A stretch of DNA of 8,303 bases from assembly GCA_002418685.1 (NCBI GenBank), contig DIEP01000071.1:1-8303 (forward strand). Reading direction: 5' to 3'. How positions within the stretch are numbered: position 1 is the stretch's first letter; every line of letters begins with the position of its first letter. Positions 7,137-8,303 of the stretch are shown in pieces. The notes below the pieces were generated by a model. The model was given only the letters and a program-made list of their open reading frames with translations. It ran no database searches and was not told the DNA's origin. The position numbers and the translations under genes were made by a program. This stretch comes from Ignavibacteria bacterium UBA5771. GTDB taxonomy: Bacteria; Bacteroidota; Ignavibacteria; Kapaibacteriales; UBA2268.

Positions 7137-7190
7137 ATTGATCCTTGTAGAGATACGGAATAATGTGTCTCTACGGGATCAATTATTTTT
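7137..7190 (+). terminator. Long hairpin with T-rich tail, terminator-like and possibly a dispersed palindrome
   Basis: ATTGATCC (7137-7144) pairs with GGATCAAT (7176-7183). After a small internal loop, GTAGAGA (7147-7153) pairs with TCTCTAC (7168-7174), and wobble pairs extend inward to a six-base loop. TTATTTTT follows, so it would work as an intrinsic terminator for the VIT/VWA gene. The GTAGAGA...TCTCTAC core also resembles intergenic palindromes that are widely scattered in some bacterial genomes; that identity is inference from memory. Confidence 0.6.
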
Positions 7191-7405
7191 AGTTCATTGA
7201 CGCTTGGTGGGCAGGCGGTTTCGTCCTTGCTACCATCTACTTATAGCATAAGAATTCATTCATGGGTTATGAGTAAATTGAAATAACAATATTCATTTAT
7301 ATAACTTATTCTTAATTTTGCATTATTTATTGGATTATTTAAATAAAAATGTAAGAATTTTTTATTTAAATTGTCTACATAATTATGCAATTAATTTCTT
7401 GATTT

Positions 7406-7410
7406 GAGGA
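7406..7410 (+). promoter_or_regulatory. Ribosome binding site of the Asp-box propeller gene
   Basis: GAGGA lies four bases before the ATG at 7415 and supports that start, which opens a standard signal peptide. Confidence 0.6.
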
Positions 7411-7414
7411 AAAA

Positions 7415-8303
7415 ATGAGAAAAATATTATTAATATCTGTTTTTATAGGATTTTTGTTAAGTATTAATTCCTTACAGGCGGAGGATACTACTCAAGCAAT
7501 TTTATCTAAACCTAATCCCAATTTCTACGAAATACAACAATCTCGGCTCGCCCAATTCGAAGTGCAAAATGCAAGTGAACGTCGAGGATGGAAACAATTC
7601 AAGCGATGGGAATATTTCTGGCAGCAAAGAGTATATCCAACAGGCGAATTTCCAAATGGTTATAAAATCTTTGAAGATTATGTTAAATATTCAAAAAAGA
7701 TCAATCAGAATAAATTGCAAGGTAATCAATGGGAGCTATTAGGTCCGATCAATACTCCAAAAGCTTCGGATGTGCGAGAGCAAGGAATGGGCAGAATAAA
7801 TGTTGTGCGAATTAATCCTAATAATGAAAATGAATTATGGATTGGTGCTGCTTCGGGAGGAGTATGGCGTTCAATCAATAATGGCAATACATGGCAAAAT
7901 TTTCCATTTACTAATTTCCTTTCTCTCGGTGTTTCTGATATTGCTATAGCACAAACTAATACTAATATTGTCTATGTGGCAACAGGGGATGCCGATGGGT
8001 CTATTGGTTCAGGTGGTAAAGATTTTTATTCGATAGGGCTTATTAAAACGACAGATGCAGGAGCGACTTGGGTAAATACGGGATTCTCAAGGAATCTTTT
8101 CGACTCAAAATTAATCACACGTATTTTGGTGCATCCCGATAATGAAAATATTGTGCTGATTGCAACTAATAGTGGAATATATAAATCTACTGACGGGGGT
8201 ATCACTTGGGCTTTAAAATCAAGCGAAGGTGCATTCATTGATATGGAATTTAACCCAACAGAACCTGATATTGTTTACGCATCTACATATAGTTATAACG
8301 GGT
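7415..8303 (+). CDS. Secreted Asp-box (BNR/sortilin-like) beta-propeller protein, N-terminal part
   Basis: The frame stays open from the ATG to the window end (296 codons plus one base), so the gene is cut by the window. Residues 1-22 are a signal peptide (LQA before E23). Residues ~35-80 carry a conserved pre-propeller segment with GWKQFKRWEYFW and RVYPTGEFP, which I recognise as frequent in large T9SS-secreted propeller proteins of Bacteroidota. From about residue 105 (WELLGPIN) the propeller begins. Three Asp-boxes of the SxDxGxTW type are visible: SINNGNTW (153-160), TTDAGATW (212-219) and STDGGITW (258-265). Each is preceded by a strand such as LWIGAASGGVWR or IVYVATGD. This is the sialidase/sortilin repeat fold, but Asp-boxes are structural and do not prove hydrolase activity. 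Such proteins are usually several times longer and end in a sorting domain, which cannot be seen here. Function unknown. Confidence 0.85.
   Translation, partial: MRKILLISVFIGFLLSINSLQAEDTTQAILSKPNPNFYEIQQSRLAQFEVQNASERRGWKQFKRWEYFWQQRVYPTGEFPNGYKIFEDYVKYSKKINQNKLQGNQWELLGPINTPKASDVREQGMGRINVVRINPNNENELWIGAASGGVWRSINNGNTWQNFPFTNFLSLGVSDIAIAQTNTNIVYVATGDADGSIGSGGKDFYSIGLIKTTDAGATWVNTGFSRNLFDSKLITRILVHPDNENIVLIATNSGIYKSTDGGITWALKSSEGAFIDMEFNPTEPDIVYASTYSYNG

Larger units (their letters stand above)
7090..7414. other. Intergenic region with two hairpins and a GC-rich patch
   Basis: No gene is supported. After the two hairpins comes a short GC-rich segment at about 7200-7234, whose two ends can pair imperfectly (GGTGG at 7206-7210 with GCTACC at 7229-7234). 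The rest (7235-7405) is AT-rich. It contains one TAATTTTG (7313-7320) that could be a -7 box for the downstream gene, but no -33 element lies at a proper distance. Confidence 0.6.

Noticed and set aside
8026..8238. Minus-strand frame opposite the Asp-box propeller gene
   Set aside because: Shadow of a strongly supported coding frame with regular Asp-boxes.

Overview
The window is an AT-rich stretch from a Gram-negative bacterium of the Bacteroidota/Chlorobiota kind. Three of its four genes end in a type IX secretion system (T9SS, Por) C-terminal sorting domain, with an NPNP, NPAN or NPFQ motif near the start of the domain and a short basic end (KFVKN, KKLIKQ, KLIINR). The fourth gene is cut by the window edge but belongs to a kind of protein that usually carries the same domain. 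One promoter also fits the Bacteroidota form TTTG-N20-TAnnTTTG. The combination (poor in G+C, many T9SS cargos, Asp-box and two-component-regulator propellers, intergenic palindromes) suggests an uncultured Ignavibacteria- or Kapabacteria-like lineage; this placement is inference.

Layout. (1) 121-2244 (+): exported CAP (SCP/PR-1)-domain protein with three fibronectin-III-like domains and a sorting domain. (2) 2340-4469 (-), convergent with gene 1 across a hairpin terminator: exported protein made of fourteen ~43-residue WIGT repeats, best read as two seven-bladed beta-propellers, plus a sorting domain. (3) 4470-4941: gap between divergent genes, with a compact GC-rich double hairpin that looks like a dispersed repeat and a good Bacteroidota promoter for the next gene. 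(4) 4942-7089 (+): exported VIT / von Willebrand A-like protein without a recognisable MIDAS motif, plus a FlgD-like sorting domain. (5) 7090-7414: gap with two successive hairpins, the second terminator-like, then a short GC-rich patch. (6) 7415 to the window end (+): N-terminal 296 codons of an exported Asp-box (BNR/sortilin-like) propeller protein.

The four genes share a destination (Sec export, then T9SS across the outer membrane to the surface or medium) rather than a pathway. No enzyme, transporter, regulator, RNA gene, phage gene or transposase is visible. The gaps, terminators and separate upstream regions suggest that each gene is its own transcription unit. The most distinctive signal is in the WIGT-repeat gene. 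Blades 2-7 share a uniform core while blades 8-14 have each diverged, so sequence homogenisation stops where the first seven-blade ring would end. Residue variation is also confined to a few positions on a near-invariant framework. I do not see convincing evidence of a new multi-gene system.
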